Assembly: GCA_024036415.1 (NCBI GenBank)
Contig: JAMWET010004081.1
Coordinates: 120,001 to 184,000 of the forward strand
DNA length: 64,000 bases
DNA from: Prochilodus magdalenae
Taxonomy: Eukaryota > Chordata > Actinopteri > Characiformes > Prochilodontidae
Direction of reading: 5' to 3'
This document shows positions 37,101-51,095 of the stretch, in pieces. A program made the translations under genes and the position numbers. Positions within the stretch are counted from its first letter, which is position 1. Each line of letters opens with the position of its first letter. A model generated the notes under the pieces. It ran no database searches, had not been told where the DNA came from, and saw only the letters and a program-made list of their open reading frames with translations.

Positions 37101-38508
37101 TACAGCATTTATGCCAAAGCTTTGGATCATAGGCAGTGATGGTAATGGATAGAGAAGCAGAGCCTATGATCACTGCGTGCATGTGTGTGTGTTTTTTAAG
37201 CCTGGTTACAAATGCATACTTTGTGCATACAGTAATGTTTCTGCTTTTAAATTTAAATTCCTCAGAGTGTATCAGGCAGCAAGCTTGAGCTTTACAGAAT
37301 GTTGCTAATAATCCTATTCAACCTGATGAGAAATTATAGTATGAAATTATCTACAGTTTGAGTATGCTTTTAATGTATGCTTCCTAAAGTTGACTTCTTA
37401 TTTAGCAGCTTATATTGTGAATTTTCTGTTTTCACCTCAAATTGTGCCACGGTTACATTCAGTACAAGCTGCAGCATTTAAGGAGGAACAGAACATTTGA
37501 TTAAGATGCTGAAGAAAAGGCAATTTCAGGCTTTTTTTGGAATGAATAACAGTCATGCCTGTTGACCGTTTGGTACCTTAGGTTTTTTTTATGAAAAGTG
37601 CCATCTCCTTCACAGCCTGGAACAGTATATTTCTCCTCTCCTGCTGCTGGAATGTGACCTGGTGTAAAATATTAATGAGGCAAGATCTTTATGTGACAGT
37701 TCAGAATTTCTGAATTGGCCCCTTTTGCTGCGCTTATCCGTAAAAGCGGTATTTGTATTTGAAGGAGGAGCAAGAATGTTTAAAGTTCACAGTATGCAGT
37801 ACATTAGTGATTAGTATGATGAATACTTAGAAGTGTTTAGAAGTAGAATCTTATATCAGCAGACCCCCACAATGAGGAAATGACTTTCACTGCTTGTTAT
37901 AAGGCATCGTATTCCAGCTGAGTAGTGATGCAGATATGCTCACGCTTAGGGGAAGATGCTCATGGGAAAATCAATAGCTCCCAGTATGGGGGGCTGAAAA
38001 ACAGCATCGCTTTGACTCTTTGTCCTTCCCCAACCCCCCTTCTGGTAGAGAAAACAACTGCACAAAAGCCAAGCAGAAAGTTGCTCAGTCAGGAATGCTT
38101 GTGTGGCAAATTCCGCGTGCCCGTCGACTCGGATCCCAACATTGCATAATCTCACCGAGCCTGGCACTGCTACTTCAGCCTCCGCTGCCCCACAGCCTTA
38201 GTGAGAGGAAACGTGAACCTCTTCTAAATAAGCAACACGACCACCCTAATATCTGAATCGGGATGGCTCAGAGCCCAGTGTAGCACATTCTGTGATCATT
38301 CATAGACTGACATGATAAGAAGAAAAAGCCTCCTTTTGGCCAAAATGAGGAAAATGCTATGCAGAAATGGATAGCCTTGGGGTCTTGTGCATCTGCCAGT
38401 TGCGTAACGTGTCCCTTGGATAAGCGAATGCATTGTGTATGGTGTACTAAGTCACGTTGGATTGGGCTGATTGCCTTAGTGGAGTCATGAGTTTATGCTG
38501 GCTTTAAC

Positions 38509-38509
<1 letters not shown>

Positions 38510-38574
<65 letters not shown>

Positions 38575-38790
38575 ATATTTGTAAGGACATCAATAGGTTT
38601 GTATTGGTCTTTGTATTACTGTTGCTAAATAATACTACACCTACACCTAAACCCAATATTAACCATAACCTCAACATACAATAGGCAGATTTCTGTATTA
38701 TTAGAGTTTACTAAAACAAATATGCTCATGTGCAGACCAGCAAAATGTCATCACCTTACCAAAAAGCTAAATATTGTCATATTGTCCTTT
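38510..38790. repeat. (CA)n microsatellite with an associated dispersed tail
   Basis: 38510-38570 is uninterrupted CA. It leads into TTTGTAAGGACATCAATAGG, a CCTACACCTAAACCCAATATTAACC-like segment, and CAGACCAGCAAAATGTCATC. A (CA)n followed by GTGAGGACAT-like and CCTAACCC-like sequence is an arrangement I associate with a common fish repeat. The microsatellite is certain, the tail probable. Confidence 0.75.
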
Positions 38791-40315
38791 ATCTGTCCGA
38801 TACTGTTCTGTACTGTTTGTAATTGGTATTGACGATTGGGACAGTGATACTTATGACCAACACCAGAAAGCAAGAACATACAGAATACGTTGGCAGTGTG
38901 GGATGACAAGCATCAGTGGTGGGGTTTGCTACAGACAGTGTGAACAACAGTGATGTTTACTGAACTGGCACAGCAATGTAGCATGAGTATATGATGCTTG
39001 TGAGTCACATGACTTAAGAATTCAGAAGTGGAACAACATTTAAGTTAGTTTCTACAGAGAAGCTGCTGAGTGCTTATATGTACACACCCCAGGTTTATAA
39101 AACTATATTTAAGTATTTTGCACAATAAAGTTATTTTCCCTTAATGTAAGTTGATAAACATGGTTCTTATTACTAATTATGTAATAGTAAATACTAAATA
39201 CATATAAACAAGCAAAAATAGTTTTCTAAAGCTTAACTCACTCACATTACCTTTGCTGGTTCATTGTTTTTTGTCTCACTCCACATTTGTAGGTGTTTGT
39301 GTGGGGACCTTTTCAACTAATTAAAGAAGTTCAGTTTAAAGCTGTTTTCCCCATGTTGATAATATGTTGTAATCTTTTAATTGTTAGTTTGATTGTTTAG
39401 TTATGTTAATTTGAATCCATAGTGACAGACCTAGTAGTAAAAGTTAAACCTGCTGAAATTTCTTGGAGATGACTCCTTACTTTAGCACTAGCTGCAAGCA
39501 TGTACAATCAAGCAGACATGCAGCGATATCAAAATGTATTAAGACTGATACAAAAATCCAATAATCAGTATAATATACCTGAATTGCATTGCAGAAATAT
39601 TTAATAATTAGTTTGCCAGTAAAATTAATAAAAAGTAATGCAATAAATACGTCATCATATTAATTTAAATTTATTTAAAAGATTAAAACACCCAGTCTAA
39701 CAACAATATTTGATTTTAAGCAATTGTCTTTTAATACCAGTATGATCTCTCGTACATCCCTAAAGTCAGTGCTGAAAGTCTATTGGTTTGTTCTTACATG
39801 TACTTTACTGTCATTAATAAAAAGAATTAGTTACACATAAATTAGTGTGATGAGGGGGCTATTATGTGATTATGTAGGGGTTATGCATGTATTTAATAAT
39901 TGGTATTGGTTCTGGCACTTTAACACAGTATTGGTGGTCGGCATAACGGGTGGAAGTAGCAGTAAAAATGCTCATGGCTAAATCAGTAATGAGAGTATTT
40001 GGTGGAAAAAACATGCATCTGAGATCATTATTGAGGAGTGCAAGGAACCACTGGCCTCTCAGTATAATTCTTTAGAGCTAGTAGCTACCTGCTAATACAC
40101 ATGTTTTATTTGTTACACAGAACATAGATTTTACCCAAATGAAATATTTTATTATAATATTTATATATGTAGGTAACAGGTTAGTTCGATTTAATAGAGT
40201 TTATATTGGTTTCAGTGTTCGTAATATTTAATATTAAATGCTGGCCTCTAATGTTTAACATGATCAGTGCTGGAAAGTGATGAGAAGCCTTTTTGAAGCA
40301 TGTTCTTTCAAAAGC

Positions 40316-40570
40316 ATATCGTCGCTGTCCAAAGAAAAACATGTATCTCCATTTTTGTTGATTTTTACTTTTATGACTTATTTGATCACATGAGCTGCTG
40401 TTTACACTCTGGGGAAATTTCATGACGAATGGACCCACAGAAATGTCCCAAAACTGCTGGGAAAAACGTCTGGTTCCATTGACTTCCATTCAAATGAAAC
40501 AAGGTTTTTGGCCTCTCCTGTAAAGTTGCCATTTTGGAGATACTTGGTTTTCTTTGGACAGCGACGATAT
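40316..40570. mobile_element. MITE with terminal inverted repeats of about 40 bp
   Basis: The left end ATATCGTCGCTGTCCAAAGA (then AAAACATGTATCTCCATTTT) matches the complement of the right end (CCATTTTGGAGATACTTGG then TTTTCTTTGGACAGCGACGA TAT). The 255-bp element has no protein. A diverged relative of its left part is at about 50985-51095. Two minus-strand open frames here (40181-40489, 40386-40640) arise from the repeat. Confidence 0.85.
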
Positions 40571-43500
40571 ATTTATATAGCCTACACAGTGGCATGCATG
40601 AGATACACAAGGCATTTACTGTAAGCTTGCTCTGTTGCATGTGTCCATTAGAATATCCTCAAATTAATCCTGCATAATCCATCATTAATATTTTTGTCCC
40701 TGCCTTCACTGCCACAAGGCACTGCCTTTCACTTGAATTAAATGTTAGTTTTAATTTAACCAAATCAGTGTCTAGCAGAAAGGTGGTATGGTTCAGCCGT
40801 CCCAGATGCTCATTTTGATGACTCGTACTCAGTTTCTTTATGAAGTGGAAGCTGACTGGGCAACTTGAAAGTTTCTTTGGATTTTCTAAAAGTGTCATTT
40901 ATCAAGCTGCTTTATCCATTTTCACATGTTTCAAAAAAATTGTAGAAAAAAATAATTCCATATTGCTTCGGTATCATTTGTCATTTAGTTTTTCATTTGT
41001 TTTCAGTTTCATGATATCTTCTAACTGTGGGTAGAATTAGAAACATTTTGTGAAGATCCTAGATGCAGAAAGATCTGATAATTGTCAGTTGTACAAATGG
41101 ACAGTTGTCAAAGCTTTTGAATTGGTGGAAGGTAAAAAATAATAACTTTGAAAGTGAACGTGTGTATGGTTTCTTCATCGTTAAGATTTGTGTGTAGTAT
41201 TTAATTATGTCAGCTGTCAGTTAGAAATGTTGTTAGTGTGAGTACATGTGGCTAGTCATGTGTGTTAGCCATATGGAGGGCAGACTATCTGCTAGCCTTA
41301 CCTATTGCCTGCATTATATGTAGTAGACTACAGTAAACCACCTAGATAAATACAGAACGGCTACTCCTTTTGTGTTGTGAGCTCTTCAAAAGACTGGAAT
41401 GCTGCCAGACTTCTGCTAAAAGCTTGTTATAGCCAGCATAGCTTATTGACCCAGGTACGTAAAGCTGGCCCCCATTTGGTGAGAAATGGATTAAAATGCT
41501 GCTATTTGCTTGTGCTGTGCTTGTGCTGGTTTATGCTGCAGGACTGTTTATGCTTATTATCTTGATTATATTATATTTTATTAACTGTTATGCTACGCAA
41601 CCCCTGTTAGAGTCTGAATCGCACAAATTTCATTTGTTAGTGCTACGTTTGTGACGGTTTGTGCCGTTGGAAGAAACATTTGTACCGTTTTAATTCTCAA
41701 GTTATAAAGCTGCAAAGGTTGAACGAGTTACCTCAGGCTACACCAGATAGCCCCGCTAGAATAAATATATAGAAAATGTGTTATGTGTTTCCTTATTTAT
41801 ACTCCCTGATTAAAATGTAATCATGTTTATCCAATGCATTTTACTGAGCTTTTGTCTCTTTTATCCTGTTGTTATAAACCATACTGACCGAAAAAAAAGA
41901 ATGCTCAACTTGATGAATCTTAGTCGACTGTGAGATCTCATCAGACTGATGATTTAACTGAGCAGCTTTTAGGAGACAGCCCTGTCTAAAATACTTCTAC
42001 CTGGAATCTTTTTTTAAAGAAATATGTTAAGTCATGTTTTAGTCTTCTTGTGACATATAGATTTAAAGTAGTGATCTTCGTGTTCCTGCCTGGGGTGTGT
42101 TCTGGGCCTCTTTTTTCATTTCTGTCCTCTCAATGATAGGGAGCTCTCTGGAAGGCTTCTTCTTTTCTTGTGCATAACTTTAAGATCTTAAATGGAAATT
42201 AGTATGAGTTGTTTTCAGACTGCGAGGTGGCTACATCAACAGGATTTAGTACTAAAATACCTGGAGTGTAAAGGCACGGCAGGAAGTTGGTATAGTGACA
42301 CTTTTTCCTCTCTGAAACTAATACAAAACAAATGTGCCCACCATTTAATTAGCAGATTCAGGTTTCAAAAAGATTTCTAAATAAAATGCCCTAAACTAAC
42401 AAGTGATGGGCAGTGGTGTCATGTTGGTAATACAGTACCAGAGAGAGAAAGCCAATGGTGTAACATGTCCATTGAACCATGCTCCTCTCTTCTTGTAACA
42501 TCACTACAAAGTTTTGGACTGTTTTAGTCAATGTGTGAATGAACAGGTGAAGCCATGAGACCTGCTTTATATGACCATGTAGTACTAACTAGTTGCGATA
42601 CCTTCAAGGCGTCAGTGTTTTTCATCTACTTCATATCTTTTTTGTCTCATCCACTCATTCGTCAACAAAGCTCTCTGCTGTGTGTTGGAGTGACTCAAAA
42701 CATTCATGAGTCCTACAGTTCAAGGTCGGAGATGTACACAATGAGTGATTCAGAAAACAGTCCTGTCTTTGGCATGTTTATTTAAGATTGGTGTTGGATT
42801 GGATTGTATAAGAAAATGAAAACAGGCTAAAAATGGTAAATTAAGTCACTGCATCGATTGCTGAAATAATAACTTCTCATATTCTTGAGGATGGGCTGAT
42901 TAGGCTACTGTATTTCTCTTTAAACATAATAAATATATCCTAAATTAAAATGCAAACACTTACATACAAGACTTGCGGTTTAAGATTTGAAGGGATTAGT
43001 TGTTTGTGTGCTTCAGATAAATCCATAATGATTCATCCTTAATAAAAAATATTTATTAGTTGGATAAAAAATACAAAATCTTCTACCTGTTGTCTATGTT
43101 TTATTAGTTCTTGGTTGAGCACAGTCAGAGGTAAGGAAGAGTTTGGTACTGAACATTGCTGGGAGCCTGTGTACTCAGCTTTTTAAACAAAAAACAACCA
43201 AAAGTTTTGGTTTCAGTAAATTGAGCTTTTAGTTTTTTATGTTTAGATCCAAACTGTGGATTTCAGTTTCAGATCAGAACTGTTACATCACTAATACCCA
43301 CTGATGCTGACATGCCATGTCTAAATATAGGTCCCTGCTTTTTCTGGACTGTTTTGGACCAGCTAATTTTAAGCCACAAATCATGTTTAAATAGTGTTAG
43401 AGTATTTTTCACTCTAAGAAAGACCAGTAGGAAAATGTATTTAAAATGAATATTTAACACATTTTTATGCAAACCACTAACTAATCAGTGCACTAGCCAA

Positions 43501-46500
43501 GAAAGTAAATTCAAATGTGAATCTATGTAAATAGGGTGATTTAGTTTAGTTGAAAATTGAGTGTGGGTGGCATGTATATGTAGCTGTTGGAATGTAACCT
43601 GCTAAGCCATGCAATGATAGTAAATTTCCAGCAGAAGCTGCAGCTTTTTTTGTATTTATGCATCTTTAGATCAGTCAGTCAATGCAGAGAGCCTTATGCT
43701 GCTTTGAAGTCTCGATTTAATGGGGTTAAAACAAGTTTCCCATGAGAAGGCACCAAATGAACACCGTCAGATACATAAAAAAAATTGATGCAACAAGAAT
43801 TGTGACATCATTGCCATTTTGGTGATTTCTGACAAAAGCAGATGAGGAATCATCAACGGAAATGAATCAAATAGCATTCCACAAATTGTGAATGAATGTA
43901 AATGGTTAGGTAATTTTAAATATGTTTAACCAACAACTTATTCCTTCTCTTTGTTGAAAAACATCAATAAAATAAAAAGACAAAACATTAAAACAATAGC
44001 ATCAGCCCTGTTGTGGAGAGCTAGCTGGATGTTCAGCACCAGGTCTGCCTGGCCACAGGCTTTTCACAGTGGAGGTGCTCACTAGAGCGTACAGATATGT
44101 GTTGTCTTTAGCTCTGCAATGTGCAGAAAATGCCCCCTCTGCAGCTAGCCATTCGTGTTTCTGTGTTTGCGTTTCTTGGTTTGTGAGTTAAAGCATTAAC
44201 AAGGAAACCAAATATAATGGCTAGCTGTTACCAGCTACTGGAAGAGATGTCTTTCAGATACTCTCAGGAGTTAAAATAGCCATGGGGGAAAGAGTGAACA
44301 AGGTTGTGATTTTCTCAGGGAGCACTGGATACATTGACCAGTCCAGTCTAGTATGGTCCCCAAGTAAATTCTAACCCTTTAAGCTAGCTTTTAGATTCTA
44401 CTCTCTTTTTCGCTCACTTGCTAGGCCTTAGTCAGGGTCTGCTACTCAGTCTGCCACTGAATGTAATTGAAATGACCTTTTGATTAAAACCAGGATGGCC
44501 TCGGCAAAGAGATCAGATGTAGAGGAGAACTCTTTCACAAGCTTCTTTTTCACCTTCCACCCACAAAAAGCCACGAGCACAGACTGATAACTGATGGACA
44601 CTTTAAAATCCCTCAAGTCATAACACCCTTACTTAGGCCAGATGTTGGTGCTATTTTTCTTTGACCTCAATGACACCAGGACTTTGCTCCTTGTACTTTC
44701 AGTTGTGGGCAGCTACATGGGTACTGAACGTAGGTGTCTAGAGAGTATGGTCTTTCTGTATTTCAGTTTCCTGCTCAAAGGGTAGATCACAGCTCTAATC
44801 CCTCTGTCTCATCCATCCCCCTCATAAGCCAACAGCAACAGTGACTCAAATTATGAAAAATGTGTTATTGTGATGTAGGAGAGCGAAATGAAAGAGTGAT
44901 GGATATTCTCTTGTGGCTGAGCGGTCAGTTGAGCTTCATCGTTAGTGTAATGTGTGAGCTGGACTAAATGTGGAGTGCTAGGCTCTATTTGTAGCAGTGG
45001 TTGGATTAACACTGTGTGCATCTGGCAGCTTATGTTAACCCTGTCTAGGTTGACCTTCCTTTAAGAGAATACATCCATTTTGTCCTTTTTGTTGTTTTCG
45101 TGCTTCCGTACTCTTGAGCCAAAAAACTAGAGGCACAGATTTGATACTTAGTATTAATATTGGACTTATATCAGCAAACTGTGCTGGATTGGATATCACA
45201 GGAAGGAAGAATGAATCAAATTACAATAATAACATAGTTTTGCTTGTACCACCACACAACAAAAAGCGAAGTAATGTAGGTAATGCTAACAGTAAACTCC
45301 CAAAAATGTCAACGCCAGACTTTAATATTGTTCTCCTAGAGGTGCTTGTTAGCCTCTTACATATTTGGTGAGCTAAAGGAAGTTGTGCTCTAATGAATAT
45401 GTTTAAAATGGTTTTGGATGTTTTAATTTATATACGTCAGTTCAAACAGTCCATTTTTGTATTACTTCTTTTGGGATAGAAGATTATTGTTGTATTGCTA
45501 ACGGGCTGCATTGTACAGTAATGGTGCTTCAAAGCTTTTATCAGAATGTCTAATTTGCCATGTTGATCTGATGAACAGGAAGATTTGGGACATGATTTGC
45601 CATGAAATTAGAGGAAGCTTCAGTGTTTACAACACAGAACAAACAATTGCACCACATGCTGTGTCATAACATGGGCCTCTTTTCCTGGAAAGCTCTTGAC
45701 ATCACAGCATAACTGATGATAAATGCAGCTCTAGTTCTGAACACATCAGCACCACTGTCATAGTTTGTTTACATACATTTTTGAATGTTAAATCTTAAGA
45801 AGTAGAAGCTGATTATTGGGCAAGTAGAAGCAGATGTTTAGTGATGTGAAAATCCCAATGTATTCATTAATTATTTTGTGGGTTGGGGTGAAAATGCACA
45901 GATTAAGTTTTACATGGCAATTTATAACTCTATCATGTCCAATTATAATTTATGCTTCTCAGCTCCAAGACTGGACACTGTTGTTATCAAACATGTTCTC
46001 TGCTGCATACTAAATAATATTATGTGCTTTATTCTATTGAGAAATATAAAAATGTAAGTGTTCAGTTTACTAGACATTTGGACATAATTGTAAAATAAAA
46101 AAAATATATATGTAAAAGTCATTTTGGGCTAATAATCTAAAATAAACATGTGAAAAAAAGATATATTTTTCTATTATATACGCTGCATTACATGTTACAC
46201 AGATTTACAGTGTGTGTAATATCGTATATGTTACACACATTACACACATTAAAACGCTAACTCAGTTTTGTACACAGAAATAATGTTTCTGTTTAAGTAA
46301 TGTCCATGTATAACAGACACTAAAATCCACTGAAAAAAAAAGATCTGTGAATGCATAAACGGTCTTTTACAGTCACACCTTAGTAAATGTACAAAGATTG
46401 TACTCGTATCCACATGGCTGATGTCGCTTATCATTACTGGGGGCTATTAGCTTTTGGGGTCTTATGTGTGCATTATTGCTTCATTTTGGAAAGCTATTTT

Positions 46501-47539
46501 TTCATTTTGTAAAGGTTGTTTTTGTATTTTACAGAGTAAAACCGTAATAAAGTAAAAAATATTTAGCCATTTAATAAATATTTGTCATCATCACTCATAC
46601 TGTCTGGAAGGAATATAATTTGTAATGTTTAATTTTTTCCATATTTGATACATTTTGTTCATCAGTTGTGTAGAAATTTTATTCCTGTACATTTTCACCC
46701 TTTGAAGCCCTTTTTTGAGACCTTTAATAGAGAATTTACTATAAAGTGGTACATAGTGACTGTGTTTTTAGGCAGTATCCAGTGATAGTAATTTGTGGAA
46801 CAGGCAGTAAAAATAGGATTGTTGGTGGTTGTTGTTGTATGTGCGTGTGAGAGGGGATGTATGTCTGTGACCAGGCCACAATCAGGTTTAGATTATTTAG
46901 TTCACTTTACATTTAGCTGTTCAAACCACAGCATAAAGCAGCTTTCATAAGGTTTTGGCTTCATAGCAAGAAACAGCGTATGCACCTCTTAGCCTATATC
47001 AAGGGTATGTGTAAGGAGCCAGTTTGACTTTTGCCGAAAGGTGTTAATGCTAGCCAAGTTAGCTAGCTAACTTTAGATACCACTGGCACCAAACTTTTAT
47101 TCATATAAGAATTGTAATTCACATTATTAACTCCAGCTATTTCCTATTCTTTCTCATCAGAATTGAGTGGCTTTTTAAACTCAAATCTATTTAAATAACA
47201 CTATTTTAAGCCAGTGCAGTAGCAGCTAGGATCCAGACAGTATCATTAAGTCACGTCCTGATTAACTGAGCAATAACAAACCATGTAGAGACCTCCAAAG
47301 ATACCTGACTAACTGGCATGCTGGGAAAACGATAAAGAAAAATCAATCACTGTAGGTGAATTTTTGCCAGTGTTTTGTTTACCTTACCTGAACCAAAACT
47401 AATATGAAGAAAACTCAGCCATGGCTTAGCCTAAGTATCCAGAGGCGAGACATCCTGCACCCCTCAGACATCTACAGACATTCTCCACCACTCAGAGGGC
47501 AAAGATGATGGATGCCAACTTTCCCCAGGCAAATGGCCC

Positions 47540-48130
47540 ATCTAGTTCATTTGCTGTGGCAGCCGGCAGCATGCCCAGGCTGGGAATAAGGGTCCAAAGT
47601 GTTTAGGTAAAATAGACTTCGGATGAGAGCATCACTAAACGCAGTGTGGAACAGCTGCTCCATTCCTGTCTCATCGATTTGGTTTATTGTCACCCTCGGG
47701 CTGTTGCAAGCACATTTTGCCGAAGTTGGTGTCAAAGATTTTTGAAAGTACTGTCCTCCGGCCCCAGAGCAAGCATACAGTGCGTTCACTGATTTGAGTT
47801 CTTGCACAGTGAGGGAAGAAAAAGCAGATTTCACGAGAATGTTGTAATCAATGTTTAATTTTCTCAAGGCTAAACCCATATTAGGGTGAGAACATTTTCT
47901 CTCTGAAAGTGAGTCTCCTCACCCATAGCTCGGTAACCCGTCATGTACAATGCCTATAGCTGTTTTGAAGGCCGGACTTTGTGTGGAATTAATTAAAGTG
48001 AATGAGCAGTGTTGGCATCTGTTTCTCATCTGCTAATTATGAGCTATACCTGATAACTGCTTCTCTCGCTGAAGGCCTATCTGTGCCTGGGCCTTTACTC
48101 TTTTCTCACATATTTACCTTTATCATATAT
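47540..48130. promoter_or_regulatory. Candidate conserved non-coding block
   Basis: A 590-bp island, richer in GC than its flanks and free of repeats I recognise. From 47980 it is dense in homeodomain-type cores (GGAATTAATTAAAGTG, GCTAATTATGAG) next to CATCTG and TGATAA motifs. The minus-strand frame at 47547-47879 has no domain, and I do not believe it is coding. Intronic enhancer is an inference. Confidence 0.3.
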
Positions 48131-48660
48131 CAGCATCCTGTAGGACTACATTTTAATTACTGTGATGAATAAAGGTGTTAATGTACAAAAAAGTCATTTG
48201 GGTCAAAATAAGACTTATCACATAAATAAATATATAATATATCTGTGTAAATATATATAATAAATGCATTATTAATTGATACATTATTAAATGCATTTAA
48301 ATTGCTTTAAGCTTCATTTTCAGTCAGTATCGGATCACTCTTATGCACTTAAGTTTATTTGGCATGGATGTAACAAAAGGGAGATCACAGTTCATTTTAA
48401 TCTCTTATATGAAATCATATATCACTAGTGCATTATACAGTACTATACAATATAGACAAAAAATATTATTGTAAATAAATGCAATGGCTATACAACAGAT
48501 ATCACATTCAGAAGATCACATCAGTACTATCTGAATATTTGAAAATTGTCTAAATCTTGCTCTGAGAGTAGACCCATGTAGGTAGAATAGGTCCCATGTT
48601 TTTCATCTTTAGCTGATTTTGGTTAAAAAAAACCTAAGGCTTAAAACACTTCATTGTGTA

Positions 48661-48717
48661 AAGAGAGAGAGAGAAAAAGAGAGAGAGAGAGAAAGAAAGA
48701 AAGAAAGAAAGAAAGAA
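48661..48717. repeat. (GA)n/(GAAA)n microsatellite
   Basis: GA dinucleotides with one A-rich interruption, then GAAA tetranucleotides. Confidence 0.95.
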
Positions 48718-50984
48718 TGAAATGATGTATGAAATCTTTTGTGTAGAGAAAGACAGATGATTCCCTATGGGCCATTAAACAGACTGCCATCTAGTGTTGC
48801 ACAGCATTACTACAGTTTTAATGATAGAATCAAAGTGGAAACAACTTGCTGCAAGTCATATACCTGTTTTCCTTTTACATTTTCAGTTTGTATGTGTATT
48901 AAAATCTATACAAATTAGTAAGTAATGAACATTAGTTAAGTATGATTCCTGCTCTTGTATTTATTTATTTTATATGTTTTACAGGCCAAAAATGCTATTA
49001 GAACAGAAGGGTTGGTGCCTTTGGGCTTTCATGTCCTTTAGGAAAGAAAGCATTCATGCTGACTCACAGGGCTGTGAGTTTCTTCATCTGTCATCTTTGC
49101 TACATTTGTATGACCTCTAAATTATCATACGCATCAACACTAATATGGATGGAGGGATGTGAGTAGCCTAGTATCATGTCAGGAGACTGCTTTACTGACC
49201 TGCTTGTTATCTTGCTGGAGGCTGAAAGTTTGCTTCAGTATGAATAGTGAATCACACTAATCACAAGTACGCACCCACAGTCACTGCCAGGGATGCTGAT
49301 GCTGGCAGGCACTGTAGTGAACGCTAATTTAACAAGCTATTTGCCTTAATTAAAATGTAATCTCATTCACAGGCCATGTTGTTTTCCTCATTGGCTCTCC
49401 ACTCGGTTGCAGTGAGTGACTGGCATGTCTGATGTTAGACTAAAATAGTTGTACACAGAGCAATAGTTCGAACTATAATTTGTCAGGGGTGAAAGGACTA
49501 ATGTGTTTAACATGGCCAACTATGACTAGTAGAAATCAGTAGGTAAGTTTTTTCTTAATACTAAATTGGACCCATTAGCATTTATTAATATTTAGCAACA
49601 TTAACAATTTAATGAGAGATTAATTGTTTTTAAAAGTTAAAAAACTATAGAAAAAGCCTGTAATTTTGATTTCATATCTGGCATTTTGGTAAAAGGCAGT
49701 TTTTAATATTTACTTTTTTGGTTTATTTTTCTGAAATAGTTTTCTCTCAGCTCTAGTGGTTTTTTGAAACTTGCAGCAGACACTTTTAAATAAGCATGAA
49801 ATATTAAAGTGAAGCATTTGAAGATAGATCACAAATGACATAATGTCATCAGAATGAGTAATTGAACAAGATGAACACTTTAGATGGCGTCTCCTAGTCT
49901 GTGTATTAAATCTGATGGTTCCATGGTTGAAAACAGTATTAAGCAGGATTACTAAACTGAAGGCTTGCTATTTGGTTTTATCTCAGTTAAACACAAACCT
50001 ATAAAGACTGCTTTCTCTGAGGAGGCAGTGTTCACGATAACATTATCTCCAGGACAGTGAAGAACAATTGATCTTTCTCCTGCTCAGTGAATCCTAAAAC
50101 TATACCCCATATGAAAATGCATTGCCTGTCTAATCCTTCATTTGAAAGACATGAATCTTGACGATCTGTTCCCTCCAGGTGGCAGGTGAGGTTCTTATCA
50201 CCTGTGTATGTTTTCCTACTTTGAGGAATGGCTTCAAAGAATGCCGCTTCTTCCCAGGATTCCTTTTTTGCTTTGCATTCTGCATGCTCCTGCTTGGTTG
50301 CTTAGGAATAGCACAAACAGTCAGCCTCTACACAGTTTGTGAAAGAAAGTGCTAATGTGGACCTGAATGTTGAATTCACAGCAGCACTGTCAGATTCTTG
50401 CATACCACCCCAGTTGGGTAAAAACAGACCACGATGGTGAACCACAGATAAAAGCAGATTTAGAGGCATTCACAGAGGCTTTGCAGATACAGACGTGCGG
50501 GGTCTGACTATGACAGTCTGACCATTATAATCTCTTCCTAATATAATCAGCATGACTATGGGTGGCGGATTTTCCAGCTGAAAAACACTACACAGGCAGA
50601 ATTTAATCTAGAAGGTGCCTATGCTCATTTTAGAACTATTTCATCATTCGGAGACACACATATTTATCTCGAAACTGTTCATTAGGAAGATCTCTAATGA
50701 TTATTTAATGACCTTTATTTTATGTAGACATCCATTTGAATGTTTCAGGAAGACAGCATTAAGGTACGTCTTGTTAATGAGCATCACAGGGAAAAGCTGT
50801 TCTAGCTTACCATCAGGAACATGCCTCACAATCACCTAAATGTGGCCATTGTGTTTGTTGGTGCAAAATACAGTGCCATTGGTAGGTACCCGGTTTTTGT
50901 TGTTTTGGCTGAAACAAGTACAATCAAGCTAAATGGCAGTCATCTTTAATTTGATGTTGTGCAATGCAGTATATTGTCACTGCC

Positions 50985-51095
50985 TTAAGAAAAATATGTC
51001 CATTTTTGTCATTTTGCATGCATCATGTAAACGCTGCAGCTGCCATTTACATTGTTTGAAAATTTTATGATGTACGGACCAACAGAATGGACATT
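50985..51095. mobile_element. Diverged partial copy of the 40316-40570 MITE
   Basis: Matches 40340-40445 in order: ATATGTCCATTTTTGT, ATCATGTAAACGCTGCAGCTG against ATCACATGAGCTGCTG, TTTCATGACGAATGGACCCACAG against TTTTATGATGTACGGACCAACAG. Terminal repeats are eroded. Confidence 0.6.

Noticed and set aside
47547..47879. 110-residue minus-strand frame in intron 1
   Set aside because: No domain, no splice or promoter support; a run open by chance in a GC-richer block.
48661..48717. CRISPR-like regular repeat
   Set aside because: It is a plain GA/GAAA microsatellite with no spacers, and no other spaced repeat array exists in the window.
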